From Candidatus Omnitrophota bacterium (GTDB taxonomy: Bacteria; Omnitrophota; Omnitrophia; Omnitrophales; Aquincolibacteriaceae), in contig JACPXL010000035.1 in the NCBI GenBank assembly GCA_016196555.1, forward strand, positions 1-41,582: 41,582 bases of DNA. Reading direction: 5' to 3'. Position numbers and translations under genes: made by a program. Positions 1 through 8,981 of this stretch are shown here, piece after piece; position 1 is the first letter of the stretch, and the number at the start of each line of letters is the position of its first letter. The notes under the pieces are model-generated. The model did not search any database and was not told the DNA's origin. It saw only the letters and a list, made by a program, of their open reading frames with translations.

Positions 1-1406
1 CCGCTAAAACAGACAATCTTCCAGAAAAATCCAAACTCTTAGAAGAAACCTTGGCTGAATTCGGTATTGAAGTCAAAGTCGTCGAAGTGGAACAGGGGCC
101 GGTCATTACCCGTTATGAATTGATGCCTGCACCCGGCGTTAAGGTCAATTCCATCTCCGCTCTTTCGGATGATTTGGCGCTGGCCCTTAAAGCCACAAGC
201 ATTCGGCTGATTATTCCAATTCCCGGAAAATCGGCCATTGGTGTTGAAGTTCCAAATTCGGTGTCGAGTATGGTGTATTTGCGCGAATTAGTGGATTCCG
301 GGATTTTCCGTTCCAAAAAATACGCTTTGCCGCTTGCTTTGGGAAAAGATACGAGCGGTAAACCGCTTATCGCAGATTTGACGGCCATGCCGCATATTTT
401 AATTGCAGGGACAACCGGAAGCGGGAAAACGGTTTGTGTTAATTCGATTATCACAGGCCTTCTTTATCACTCCTCTCCGGAAGAATTGAAATTTGTGATG
501 GTGGACCCGAAAATGGTGGAACTTGCGGTTTACAATAAAATTCCTCATATGCTGGCTCCTGTGGTGACGGACGTCAAAAAAGCGGCCCATACTTTAAATT
601 GGGTTGTGAATGAAATGGAAAATCGTTATAAATTATTTGCGACCGTGGGCGTGCGCAATATTCAGGCCTTTAATCAGCGGCCGCTTTCTGAAGAAGACAT
701 GGCCCAGGTTCAAAGCGTAGAATCCGATCATGTAGTGCCGGGCCGGCTTCCTTACATTGTTGTGGTCATTGATGAGCTGGCGGATTTGATGATGGTGGCC
801 CAGGACAAGGTCGAAGGGGCGATCACCAGGCTGGCCCAGCTTTCGCGCGCCGTCGGAATTCATCTTATTTTAGCTACCCAGCGTCCCTCGGTCGATGTGA
901 TCACCGGAGTGATCAAAGCCAATTTCCCCGCGCGCATTTCATTCAAAGTCGCTTCCAAAGTGGATTCTCGAACGGTCTTGGACGGTACCGGTGCCGATAA
1001 ATTGATCGGAAAAGGCGACATGCTTTTTATGCAGCCGGGCGATGCCAAACCTATTCGCGGACAGGCCGCTTTGGTGGCCGATGAAGAAATCAATCAAGTG
1101 GTGAAATTTGTTTCGGAACAAGCAAAGCCGGATTATCATCCCGAAGTTCTTTCTGCCCAGGAAGGTAAAACCGCGGGCGGAGTTTTGGAAAAAGACGAAT
1201 TGTTTGACGAGGCCGTTGCCATTGTGCTTGAAACGGGGCAGGCCTCGACTTCAAATCTTCAGCGCCGTCTGCGCCTTGGCTATACCCGTGCCGCACGCAT
1301 TATCGATCAAATGGAAGCCGAAGGGCTTATTGGGCCGCAGCAGGGCGCAAAACCGCGTGATATTTTGATCGACCGCAATTCCCCGCAGCCAATTCAAAAC
1401 CCCTAG
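1..1406 (+). CDS. ftsK: DNA translocase FtsK/SpoIIIE, 5'-truncated by window edge
   Basis: Frame open to the window start. Walker A GTTGSGKTV, Walker B VVVIDELADLMM, ATQRPSVDVITGVIKANFPARISFKV, and C-terminal gamma winged-helix region (LQRRLRLGYTRAARIIDQMEAEGLIGP). Confidence 0.97.
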   Translation, partial: AKTDNLPEKSKLLEETLAEFGIEVKVVEVEQGPVITRYELMPAPGVKVNSISALSDDLALALKATSIRLIIPIPGKSAIGVEVPNSVSSMVYLRELVDSGIFRSKKYALPLALGKDTSGKPLIADLTAMPHILIAGTTGSGKTVCVNSIITGLLYHSSPEELKFVMVDPKMVELAVYNKIPHMLAPVVTDVKKAAHTLNWVVNEMENRYKLFATVGVRNIQAFNQRPLSEEDMAQVQSVESDHVVPGRLPYIVVVIDELADLMMVAQDKVEGAITRLAQLSRAVGIHLILATQRPSVDVITGVIKANFPARISFKVASKVDSRTVLDGTGADKLIGKGDMLFMQPGDAKPIRGQAALVADEEINQVVKFVSEQAKPDYHPEVLSAQEGKTAGGVLEKDELFDEAVAIVLETGQASTSNLQRRLRLGYTRAARIIDQMEAEGLIGPQQGAKPRDILIDRNSPQPIQNP

Positions 1407-2116
1407 TGAAATTAATCTTCAGACTGATTCAGCTTTTTTTTCTTATTATAATTTTGAGTTTAATTTTTCATGATACGGCCGCCAAAATTTTTCTGACCGG
1501 ATTTTTAGGATGGAATCTGGGTGTTCCCGTTCAAATCGAAAAAACAAAAGTCAATCTTCTGGATACTGATATCGAAGTGCGCGGCTTGCGCTTGGGCAAT
1601 CCCTCGAATTTTCCGGAAGGGACCTTAGTTTATATCCCGGTTATTTTTGTGGATTTCGAGGCTTGGGATTTGTTAAAAGGCCGCATCCATTTTGAAACTG
1701 TAGAAATTGACTGTGAAGACATACGCATTGTCCGCAATGAGGCTGGGCAGGTGAATTGGCTTTCTCTGAGGGCTTTCAAAGCAAGAAAATCAAAGCCGGT
1801 ATCCAAAAACGCGCCTGCTTACGGAGGCCCGCCTCCCGCGTTTCAAATCGACCAGCTTGTCCTTTCTTTAGGAACGGCCTCCTACGTCGATTTATACAGC
1901 CAGGAACCGCTTCAGAAAAGTTTGAGTTTGAATATGAAACACGCCATCTTTAGCAATGTCCGCAGTTTTCAAGACGTCGTCGGAATTGTTGTTTGGGAAA
2001 CGATGAAACGGGTGGGACTTAGTCAAATGGCAGAGGCGTTTGAAAACTTTCCAGAAAAATCGATTTCCAGGGAAATTTTAGAAAAAGCTTTTAAGGGGTT
2101 TAAATTGAAGTTTTAA
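1406..2116 (+). CDS. AsmA/DUF748-like membrane-anchored protein
   Basis: GTG start overlapping the ftsK stop (TAGTG). N-terminal hydrophobic segment followed by an AsmA-like beta pattern (VPVQIEKTKVNLLDTDIEVRGLRLGNPSNFPEGTLVYIPVIFVDFE). Confidence 0.65.
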   Translation: MKLIFRLIQLFFLIIILSLIFHDTAAKIFLTGFLGWNLGVPVQIEKTKVNLLDTDIEVRGLRLGNPSNFPEGTLVYIPVIFVDFEAWDLLKGRIHFETVEIDCEDIRIVRNEAGQVNWLSLRAFKARKSKPVSKNAPAYGGPPPAFQIDQLVLSLGTASYVDLYSQEPLQKSLSLNMKHAIFSNVRSFQDVVGIVVWETMKRVGLSQMAEAFENFPEKSISREILEKAFKGFKLKF

Positions 2117-2752
2117 TTAAAGCGTTTTTTTGGAAACAATCCGCAGATTTTTGTCGAATTCGTAAACAATCGGAATTCCCGTCGGGATGTTGAGTTCCAG
2201 CACTTGCTCCTTCGAAAGTTTTTCCAGCTCCATCACAATCGAGCGCAAACTATTGCCGTGGGCCGCGATAATTACATTTTTACCATTTTTTAAATCTTCA
2301 AGAACGTGTTTTCTGAAATAGGGAAGAGTGCGGGCGGCCGTGTCTTTCAGACTTTCGCTGATTCCTTCCGGATTCATTTGAGTTTTTTCCGTGGGAGGAG
2401 GGACATCATAACTGCGCCTCCAAATATGGACTTGTTCCTCGCCATATTTTTTTGCGGTTTCGGCTTTATTCAATCCTTGCAGCGCTCCGTAATGCCGCTC
2501 ATTCAATGCCTTATCACGCGCAATAGGGATTCCGCTTTTTCCGGCATTTTGGAAAACAATATCGAGTGTCTTGATGGCACGTTTCAAAACGGAGGTATAG
2601 GCTTTATCGATTTTAAGGTCTTTTATTTTTTTTCCGGCTTCCGCAGCTTCCTTTTTTCCTTTTTCCGAAAGTTCGACGTCAATCCAGCCGGTAAAACGAT
2701 TTTCAAGATTCCATCGCGATTCACCGTGGCGAATTAAAATAAGTAAGGACAT
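2117..2752 (-). CDS. gpmA: 2,3-bisphosphoglycerate-dependent phosphoglycerate mutase
   Basis: [73 protein letters not shown]. Confidence 0.96.
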   Translation of the reverse strand: MSLLILIRHGESRWNLENRFTGWIDVELSEKGKKEAAEAGKKIKDLKIDKAYTSVLKRAIKTLDIVFQNAGKSGIPIARDKALNERHYGALQGLNKAETAKKYGEEQVHIWRRSYDVPPPTEKTQMNPEGISESLKDTAARTLPYFRKHVLEDLKNGKNVIIAAHGNSLRSIVMELEKLSKEQVLELNIPTGIPIVYEFDKNLRIVSKKTL

Positions 2753-2906
2753 GTTTTTCTCCTAAGTAATAAAGGGGAATTATACATCATCACGAAAAGG
2801 TGGCAAGCGGCGAATCTGAAATGGGGTTATTTCAAGGAGAAGCCGAGAAATCTCGTTTTTACAGAATTTCTCCTCACTACGTTCGTCGAAATGACTTGTA
2901 GTGAAA

Positions 2907-2935
2907 TTGACAGAGGAAGAATGCCCCCCTATAAT
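2907..2935 (+). promoter_or_regulatory. sigma70-type promoter for tRNA-Gly, exact consensus hexamers
   Basis: TTGACA (2907-2912), 17-nt spacer, TATAAT (2930-2935), about 27 nt upstream of the tRNA. Confidence 0.88.
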
Positions 2936-2962
2936 GAGGGCCTTCTTTTTAGGATTCTTTGT

Positions 2963-3033
2963 GCGGGTGTAGCTTAATGGTAAAGTTCGAGCCTTCCAAG
3001 CTCGCCATGAGGGTTCGATTCCCTCCACCCGCT
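2963..3033 (+). tRNA. tRNA-Gly (anticodon TCC)
   Basis: Acceptor GCGGGTG/CACCCGC, anticodon stem-loop CGAGC-CTTCCAA-GCTCG, T-loop GGTTCGATTCC. Confidence 0.96.
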
Positions 3034-3047
3034 AATTTTTTGAAAGA

Positions 3048-3947
3048 TTAACGAATTGCTTGGGCAAGTGCTTGAGGCGATGGAAGCTTCACGGCTTTGG
3101 CCAGTCCCAAAAATTCAAGCGTCTTAATCATCCAGTAAGTCGTGTCAACTTCCCACCACTTTAATCCGTGCCTCGCAGAATATTGAAAGGCGTGATGATT
3201 ATTGTGCCAGCCTTCCCCGTAAGTCAGGAGAGCTACCCACCATAAATTCGTAGAAAGATCGCCGGAAGCATAAGTTCTATATCCCCAAATATGCGCTGCG
3301 GAATTGACAAACCATGTGCAGTGATAGACCAGCACTAAACGAAGGAAAACTCCCCAAACGACAAAAGGCCAGCCGCCCCAGGCATAAAGTCCAGCGGCTA
3401 AAAGAAAAGTCCAAAGAAGATGGCTGTTGTTAATGAAGACATGAATCGGATCATTGGCTAAATCCGGACAGTATTTGGAATACCGTTTGTAATCATCGAT
3501 TTCATTATTTTTGGAAATGCACCAGCCCATATGGGCCCAGAAAAATCCTTTAGTAGGGCTGTGCGGGTCTCCTTCTTCGTCAGATTTGAGATGATGAAGG
3601 CGATGAGCTGCCACCCAGGCAATCGTGCCGGATTGGCATGCTAAGGAACCGATAATAGAAAAGACATATTCCATCCATTTGGGAACTTTAAAACTACGAT
3701 GCGTCAATAGGCGGTGATAACCAAGCGTAATCCCGACACCCCCGGTGATCCAGTGAAGGACGAGGCATACCATTAAAGCTTTCCAGCTAAAAGTAAAAAA
3801 GGCAGCTAATGCGCCAAGATGAACTATAAGCATAAAAGCGGCGGTTACCCATTTAATTGGGTATTTTTTAGGCGTATTTTCTATAACTCTATTATTTTCA
3901 ATAGGTTGAGTCGAATTCTCAGAGGGTTTTATTAGCGTTTCTTGCAT
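3048..3947 (-). CDS. Membrane fatty-acid (acyl-CoA delta-9 type) desaturase
   Basis: Three His boxes: GYHRLLTHRSF, HRLHHLKSD, EGWHNNHHAF. Multiple hydrophobic segments. Confidence 0.94.
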   Translation of the reverse strand: MQETLIKPSENSTQPIENNRVIENTPKKYPIKWVTAAFMLIVHLGALAAFFTFSWKALMVCLVLHWITGGVGITLGYHRLLTHRSFKVPKWMEYVFSIIGSLACQSGTIAWVAAHRLHHLKSDEEGDPHSPTKGFFWAHMGWCISKNNEIDDYKRYSKYCPDLANDPIHVFINNSHLLWTFLLAAGLYAWGGWPFVVWGVFLRLVLVYHCTWFVNSAAHIWGYRTYASGDLSTNLWWVALLTYGEGWHNNHHAFQYSARHGLKWWEVDTTYWMIKTLEFLGLAKAVKLPSPQALAQAIR

Positions 3948-4082
3948 TTTTTATGAGTCCTTCCTAGTTTGGTATTTGGTTTCGACAAAGGGCTTATCAT
4001 ATAAGAAGGGCCCTAATAAAGCTAGCTATATTTTTATCGGTCGGAAAGGCTTAAAAATAGAGTGAAAAAATGAAGAAAAAAC

Positions 4083-4110
4083 TTGACACTCTGGCCACTT
4101 TAAGTAGAAT
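4083..4110 (+). promoter_or_regulatory. sigma70-type promoter upstream of tRNA-Thr/tuf
   Basis: TTGACA (4083-4088), 16-nt spacer, TAGAAT (4105-4110), in a non-coding gap upstream of tRNA-Thr. Confidence 0.75.
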
Positions 4111-4206
4111 GCAACATTTATCTGTAGGAGAAGACTGTCCCTCCTAACGTATTGCGCCTATTTGGATTAAAAGAATTAGATTTTTTAAGCTTCAGCGCAG
4201 TTTTTT

Positions 4207-4279
4207 GCTGGAGTAGCTCAGTTGGTAGAGCACATCCTTGGTAAGGATGAGGTCACGGGTTCAATCCCCGTCTCCAGCT
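4207..4279 (+). tRNA. tRNA-Thr (anticodon GGT)
   Basis: Acceptor GCTGGAG/CTCCAGC, anticodon stem-loop CATCC-TTGGTAA-GGATG, GGGTTCAATCCCC T-arm. Confidence 0.96.
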
Positions 4280-4343
4280 GAGAAAATTAAAAACTGAAAA
4301 AATAAAATAGAAATAAAAAACGCGAATTCGAGGAGAACTCATC

Positions 4344-5543
4344 ATGGCTAAAGAAAAATTCGAAAGAACTAAGCCGCATGTAAACGTAGGAACCATTGGC
4401 CACGTGGACCATGGAAAAACAACTTTAACATGCGCGATTACAAAAGTTCAGGCTGCAAGAGGCATGTCTCAAGTAAAAGAATATGCCGAAATTGCAAAAG
4501 GCGGAACAGTTCGTGACGATTCCAAAATTGTGACGATTGCTGTTTCTCACGTGGAGTATGAGTCTGAAAAGCGTCATTACGCTCACGTCGATTGCCCGGG
4601 CCATGCTGACTACATTAAAAATATGATCACCGGTGCAGCGCAAATGGACGGCGCCATCCTCGTTGTTTCTGCGGTGGACGGCCCGATGCCGCAAACACGC
4701 GAACACATTCTTCTCGCGCGCCAAGTCGGTGTTCCTGCCATTGTAGTTTTCCTTAATAAATGCGATCTTGTGGATGATCCTGAACTTTTGGATCTTGTCG
4801 AATTGGAAGTGCGCGAACTTTTGAAAAAATATGATTTTCCCGGAGATAAAATTCCGGTGATTCGCGGATCCGGTCTTCCTGCCGCACAAAATCCTACCGA
4901 TCCCAAAGCCATTCAGCCTATTCTCGATTTAATTAAAGCCCTCGACGAAAACATTCCTGAACCTAAGCGTGATGTGGATAAACCCTTTCTTATGCCGATC
5001 GAAGACGTTTTCTCCATTTCTGGACGTGGAACGGTGGGAACGGGCCGTGTCGAACGCGGTCAGGTAAAAGTTGGAGCTGAAGTTGAAATCGTCGGTCTTA
5101 AGCCGGACAAAATGAAGTCCACCATCACGGGAATTGAAATGTTCCGCAAACTTCTCGATGATGCACGTGCCGGAGATAACGTAGGTCTTCTCTTGCGCGG
5201 TGTGGAAAAAGAACAGCTCGAACGCGGAATGGTTATCGCCCAACCCGGGACGGTGACGCCGCATACAAAATTCAAAGCCCAAGTTTATATTTTGACGAAA
5301 GAAGAAGGCGGAAGACACACATCATTTTTTAATGGCTATCGGCCGCAATTTTATTTCCGCACCACCGACGTAACGGGTGTGGTCACACTTCCTCAGGGCA
5401 CCGAGATGGTGATGCCTGGAGATAATGTGGGTATTGAGGCAGAGCTGATCATGCCGATTGCAATGGAAAAAGAGCTCCGGTTTGCCATTCGCGAAGGCGG
5501 TAAGACCGTCGGCGCGGGTGTCGTGAGCGAGATTTTAAAGTAA
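4344..5543 (+). CDS. tuf: Elongation factor Tu
   Basis: [43 protein letters not shown]; full length 399 aa. Confidence 0.99.
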   Translation: MAKEKFERTKPHVNVGTIGHVDHGKTTLTCAITKVQAARGMSQVKEYAEIAKGGTVRDDSKIVTIAVSHVEYESEKRHYAHVDCPGHADYIKNMITGAAQMDGAILVVSAVDGPMPQTREHILLARQVGVPAIVVFLNKCDLVDDPELLDLVELEVRELLKKYDFPGDKIPVIRGSGLPAAQNPTDPKAIQPILDLIKALDENIPEPKRDVDKPFLMPIEDVFSISGRGTVGTGRVERGQVKVGAEVEIVGLKPDKMKSTITGIEMFRKLLDDARAGDNVGLLLRGVEKEQLERGMVIAQPGTVTPHTKFKAQVYILTKEEGGRHTSFFNGYRPQFYFRTTDVTGVVTLPQGTEMVMPGDNVGIEAELIMPIAMEKELRFAIREGGKTVGAGVVSEILK

Positions 5544-5674
5544 CTCAATCTTATCAACCTCGTAGCTAACCTGGCGAACTTGTCTTGATTGTTGAGGGGA
5601 TTACTTTCGCCGTAAGACACCTCGCAATCTAAACGGTTGTTTAAACGGTTGATTTTTAGGAAAAGCTTAATTCG

Positions 5675-5824
5675 ATGCAGGAAATTATTGTCTTAGCGTG
5701 TACCGATTGTAAACGCCGCAACTATTCGACACGTAAAAATAAGAAGAAAAACCCCGACCGCCTGGAGCGCAAAAAATTTTGTGCTGCATGCGGGAAGCAT
5801 ACCCAGCATCGGGAACATAAATAA
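5675..5824 (+). CDS. rpmG: 50S ribosomal protein L33 (Cys-containing form)
   Basis: Own translation: [49 protein letters not shown] (49 aa), not in the ORF track; position between tuf and secE. Confidence 0.95.
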   Translation: MQEIIVLACTDCKRRNYSTRKNKKKNPDRLERKKFCAACGKHTQHREHK

Positions 5825-5869
5825 CTTTGCAAAAGGCAAAGCGGATTTAGCGCATTGCAAGATGCGCGA

Positions 5870-5944
5870 AGGCCTGTAGCTCTAACTGGCTAGAGCGGCG
5901 GTCTCCAAAACCGCATGTTGCAGGTTCGAATCCTGCCAGGCCTG
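5870..5944 (+). tRNA. tRNA-Trp (anticodon CCA)
   Basis: Acceptor AGGCCTG/CAGGCCT, anticodon stem-loop GCGGT-CTCCAAA-ACCGC, T-arm CAGGTTCGAATCCTG; conserved position before secE. Confidence 0.96.
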
Positions 5945-5984
5945 CAGTTACTAGCAGTGATTGAATCGAAAGGATTTTTAAATC

Positions 5985-6170
5985 ATGTTTGGAAAAGTCG
6001 GAAATTTCGTTGGGGAAACAAAACAAGAACTCAATAAAGTTACTTGGCCCACCAAAAACGAGGTCTGGCAGTCTACACTCGTGGTAATTATCACGGTTTT
6101 TCTGATGGCCGCTTTTATTGGAACGATCGACTTTGTCCTCTCCATGGTGATGCGGGTTTTGGTAGGATGA
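5985..6170 (+). CDS. secE: Preprotein translocase subunit SecE
   Basis: 61 aa: GETKQELNKVTWPTKNEVWQSTLVVIITVFLMAAFIGTIDFVLS; upstream of nusG. Confidence 0.96.
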   Translation: MFGKVGNFVGETKQELNKVTWPTKNEVWQSTLVVIITVFLMAAFIGTIDFVLSMVMRVLVG

Positions 6171-6709
6171 CTCTGATGACTCAGGCAAAGTGGTATGTGG
6201 TTCATACCCAGACGGGCGTTGAAGCGAAAGTGAAGGCGAATTTAGAAAGCCGCGCTGAGCTGGCTGGCCTTCGCCATTTGATTCATCAGGTCCTGATCCC
6301 GACTGAGAAGGTCAGCGAAGTCAAAGCGGGTAAAAAGCGCATTAGTGAGCGTAAATTTTTCCCGGGCTACATCCTGATTCAAATGGAACTGACGGATGAC
6401 AGCTGGTATTTGGTAAAAAACACTCCCGGAATTTCGGGATTTGTTGGATCAGGCAAAACGCCGATTCCGCTTTCTGAAGATGACATTAATCAAATCCTTC
6501 ATCAGCAGGAAGAAAAGACGTCGAAGCCCAAACCGAAAGTTGAATTTGTGCAGGGCGAAAGTGTCCGCGTGAAAGAAGGCGCCTTCGCTAATTTTAACGG
6601 GACGATTGAAGAAATTAATCCGAATCGCGGCAAATTAAAAGTGATGGTCACCATCTTCGGACGTCAAACCCCGGTGGAACTCGAATATTGGCAGGTTGAA
6701 AAAATCTAA
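6167..6709 (+). CDS. nusG: Transcription termination/antitermination protein NusG
   Basis: [78 protein letters not shown] overlaps the secE stop; the longer ORF-track start is internal to secE. Confidence 0.96.
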   Translation: MTLMTQAKWYVVHTQTGVEAKVKANLESRAELAGLRHLIHQVLIPTEKVSEVKAGKKRISERKFFPGYILIQMELTDDSWYLVKNTPGISGFVGSGKTPIPLSEDDINQILHQQEEKTSKPKPKVEFVQGESVRVKEGAFANFNGTIEEINPNRGKLKVMVTIFGRQTPVELEYWQVEKI

Positions 6710-7134
6710 TGGCAAAAGAACTCGTTACAAAAATCAAACTTCAGGTCACCGGCGCTCAAGCCAATCCGGCTCCTCCGATTGGTCCAGCCCTCGGTCAGCA
6801 CGGCCTGAACATCATGGAATTCTGCAAGCAATTCAATGAAAAGACCAAAGACAAGCCGGGTGTTGTGATTCCGGTTGTGATTTCTGTTTTTAAAGATAAA
6901 TCTTTTACTTTTATTATGAAATCACCGCCCGTGGCCAATGCGCTCAAAAAGGCCGCCGGCATTGCCAAGGCTTCTCCGGAAGCGGGCCGCAATATCATCG
7001 GCAAAGTGACGCGTGCCCAAGTTTTGGAAGTAGCCCGGCAAAAAATGCAGGACTTTAATACCACCAAGATCGAAAGCGCCATACGCTTAGTTGAAGGAAC
7101 CGCGCGCAGTATGGGCTTGGAAGTCACGGAGTAA
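6709..7134 (+). CDS. rplK: 50S ribosomal protein L11
   Basis: [39 protein letters not shown]. Confidence 0.99.
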   Translation: MAKELVTKIKLQVTGAQANPAPPIGPALGQHGLNIMEFCKQFNEKTKDKPGVVIPVVISVFKDKSFTFIMKSPPVANALKKAAGIAKASPEAGRNIIGKVTRAQVLEVARQKMQDFNTTKIESAIRLVEGTARSMGLEVTE

Positions 7135-7142
7135 AAATCATC

Positions 7143-7832
7143 ATGACCGCGAAAAGAAGCAAACGGAACCAGACCCGCGAAAAGTTAGTGGAAGCAAATC
7201 GTCTTTATTCTTTGGAAGAAGCCGTGAAAGTGCTTAAGCAAATTAAAGATAATCGTTACGATGAAACCATATCGATCAATTTTCAGCTCGGTGTCCGGCC
7301 GGAACAAAGTGATGAAATGGTCCGCGGAACAGTGAACCTTCCTCATGGATCTGGAAAGACCAAGCGGGTGATTTGTTTTGCCAAAGGCGAAAGCGCGCGG
7401 GAAGCCCAGGCTGAAGGCGCAGATCTGGTCGGTGCGGAAGAATTAATTCAAAAAATTCAGGGCGGCTGGATGGAATTTGACGCAGTGGTGGCCCATCCTG
7501 ACATGATGCGCGAAGTCAGTAAGCTTGGAAAAGTTTTGGGTCCGAAAGGCCTGATGCCGTCTCCGAAAACGGGAAGCGTGACCCCGAATGTGGGCCGTGC
7601 GGTAAAAGAACTCAAAGCCGGCCGTATTGAATTTAAAAGTGATAAAACCGCAGGTTTGCATGCTGTTTGCGGAAAACTTTCTTTTAATGAAAAAGCCTTA
7701 GTCGAAAATGCTAAAACCGTCATCCGCGCCGTCGTGGAAGCAAAGCCGTCCGCCAGCAAGGGTGATTATATGAAACGCATTACGATTGCTTCTGCGCAGG
7801 GGCCTGGAATACGCCTCGCTGCGGGAATTTAA
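7143..7832 (+). CDS. rplA: 50S ribosomal protein L1
   Basis: GKVLGPKGLMPSPKTGSVTPNV. Confidence 0.99.
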   Translation: MTAKRSKRNQTREKLVEANRLYSLEEAVKVLKQIKDNRYDETISINFQLGVRPEQSDEMVRGTVNLPHGSGKTKRVICFAKGESAREAQAEGADLVGAEELIQKIQGGWMEFDAVVAHPDMMREVSKLGKVLGPKGLMPSPKTGSVTPNVGRAVKELKAGRIEFKSDKTAGLHAVCGKLSFNEKALVENAKTVIRAVVEAKPSASKGDYMKRITIASAQGPGIRLAAGI

Positions 7833-7847
7833 TTTAAGGAATTTGCC

Positions 7848-8381
7848 ATGCCGTCCCCGGTCAAAGAAAAAATGATGGAAGAAATAAGGAAAGATTTTAA
7901 AGCCAACCGTTATGCTTTTGTGACTAGTTTTATCGGTCTTCCGGTTGCCGATCTTTCGGAATTCCGCCGGATCATGGAAAAGGTTTCGCGCCGGTCCGTG
8001 GTGGTGAAGCACAAGCTCGCAGAAAAAATTTTCAGTGAAATGAAAGTTTCCGACGCTGGAAAACTCTTAAAAGGTTCTGTGGTGATCACGCTGGGCGATA
8101 AAGATCCCCAGGTGATTTCTAAAGCAATTTTGGATTTTGTGAAATCCAATGAAAAAATCCAGCCGACCGGTATGGTTTTTGAAAATGTCGTCTACGGCCA
8201 GGATTTTGTGAAACAACTTGCAAAGCTTCCGTCGCGTCACGAGCTTCTGACGCAAGTCGCAGTTCGCGTCAAATCCCCGATTTCGGGATTTGTCATGACC
8301 TTGGGCCAAATGACCCGCGGCCTGGTTGTGGCATTAAATGAAATCAAAAAAAAGCGGGAAGCTGCTCCGGCAGCTGCCTGA
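7848..8381 (+). CDS. rplJ: 50S ribosomal protein L10
   Basis: L10 pattern and position between rplA and rplL. Confidence 0.96.
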   Translation: MPSPVKEKMMEEIRKDFKANRYAFVTSFIGLPVADLSEFRRIMEKVSRRSVVVKHKLAEKIFSEMKVSDAGKLLKGSVVITLGDKDPQVISKAILDFVKSNEKIQPTGMVFENVVYGQDFVKQLAKLPSRHELLTQVAVRVKSPISGFVMTLGQMTRGLVVALNEIKKKREAAPAAA

Positions 8382-8421
8382 AATCAAAGCAATTATCAAG
8401 TTCCTTAAGGAGGACTAAATC

Positions 8422-8889
8422 ATGTCAAGCGAACAAGCAACAGCAGTAGAAACAGAAGTGAGTGCAACAAAGAAAGAAAAGAAAGAAGGAAAAGCCGTGT
8501 CCGACAAACTACAAGGCATACTCAAGACCATTGAAGAATTGACAGTCTTGGAATTGGCCGATTTGGTCAAAGCCCTTGAGGATCGATTCGGTGTTTCCGC
8601 CGCTGCAGCCGTGGCTGTGGCCGCTCCCGGTGCTGGTGGAGCTGCCGCTGCTGGAGGCGCCGCCCCGCAAGAAGAGAAAACCAGCTTTACAGTTATTCTC
8701 GCAAGTTCCGGAGATAAAAAGATTCAGGTGATTAAAGAAATTCGTGCGGTCACCAATCTTGGTCTCAAGGAAGCGAAAGATCTTGTGGAAGGTGCTCCTA
8801 AGACGGTGAAAGAAGGCGTGAACAAAGAAGAAGCCGATAAAATTAAAAAGATCCTCGAAGAACAAGGCGCCAAGGTTGAAATTAAGTAA
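8422..8889 (+). CDS. rplL: 50S ribosomal protein L7/L12 with N-terminal extension
   Basis: [28 protein letters not shown]...[21 protein letters not shown]; strong SD AAGGAGG before ATG 8422. Confidence 0.98.
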   Translation: MSSEQATAVETEVSATKKEKKEGKAVSDKLQGILKTIEELTVLELADLVKALEDRFGVSAAAAVAVAAPGAGGAAAAGGAAPQEEKTSFTVILASSGDKKIQVIKEIRAVTNLGLKEAKDLVEGAPKTVKEGVNKEEADKIKKILEEQGAKVEIK

Positions 8890-8908
8890 TTTTTGTTTGG
8901 CAAAAAAA

Positions 8909-8938
8909 TTGACAGGTCCTTACGCGCAGCAATTTATC
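8909..8938 (+). promoter_or_regulatory. Candidate promoter between rplL and rpoB
   Basis: TTGACA (8909-8914) with a weak -10 TTTATC (8933-8938), 18-nt spacing, in the 92-nt rplL-rpoB gap. Confidence 0.4.
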
Positions 8939-8981
8939 TCGCATAAGTTGTGTGCCCAGTGACACCGGAGGCAATAGGTTT

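Noticed and set aside
2780-3028. Minus-strand ORF MEGIEPSWRAWKARTLPLSYTR...
   Set aside because: Antisense of tRNA-Gly; a familiar spurious translation of a tRNA gene.
5630-5651. Short direct repeat TAAACGGTTG / TTAAACGGTTG downstream of tuf
   Set aside because: Only two short copies in an AT-rich spacer; no support for a CRISPR or a regulatory array.
5847-6188. Minus-strand ORF containing LAGFEPATCGFGDRRSSQLELQAFA
   Set aside because: Antisense of tRNA-Trp and secE; spurious.
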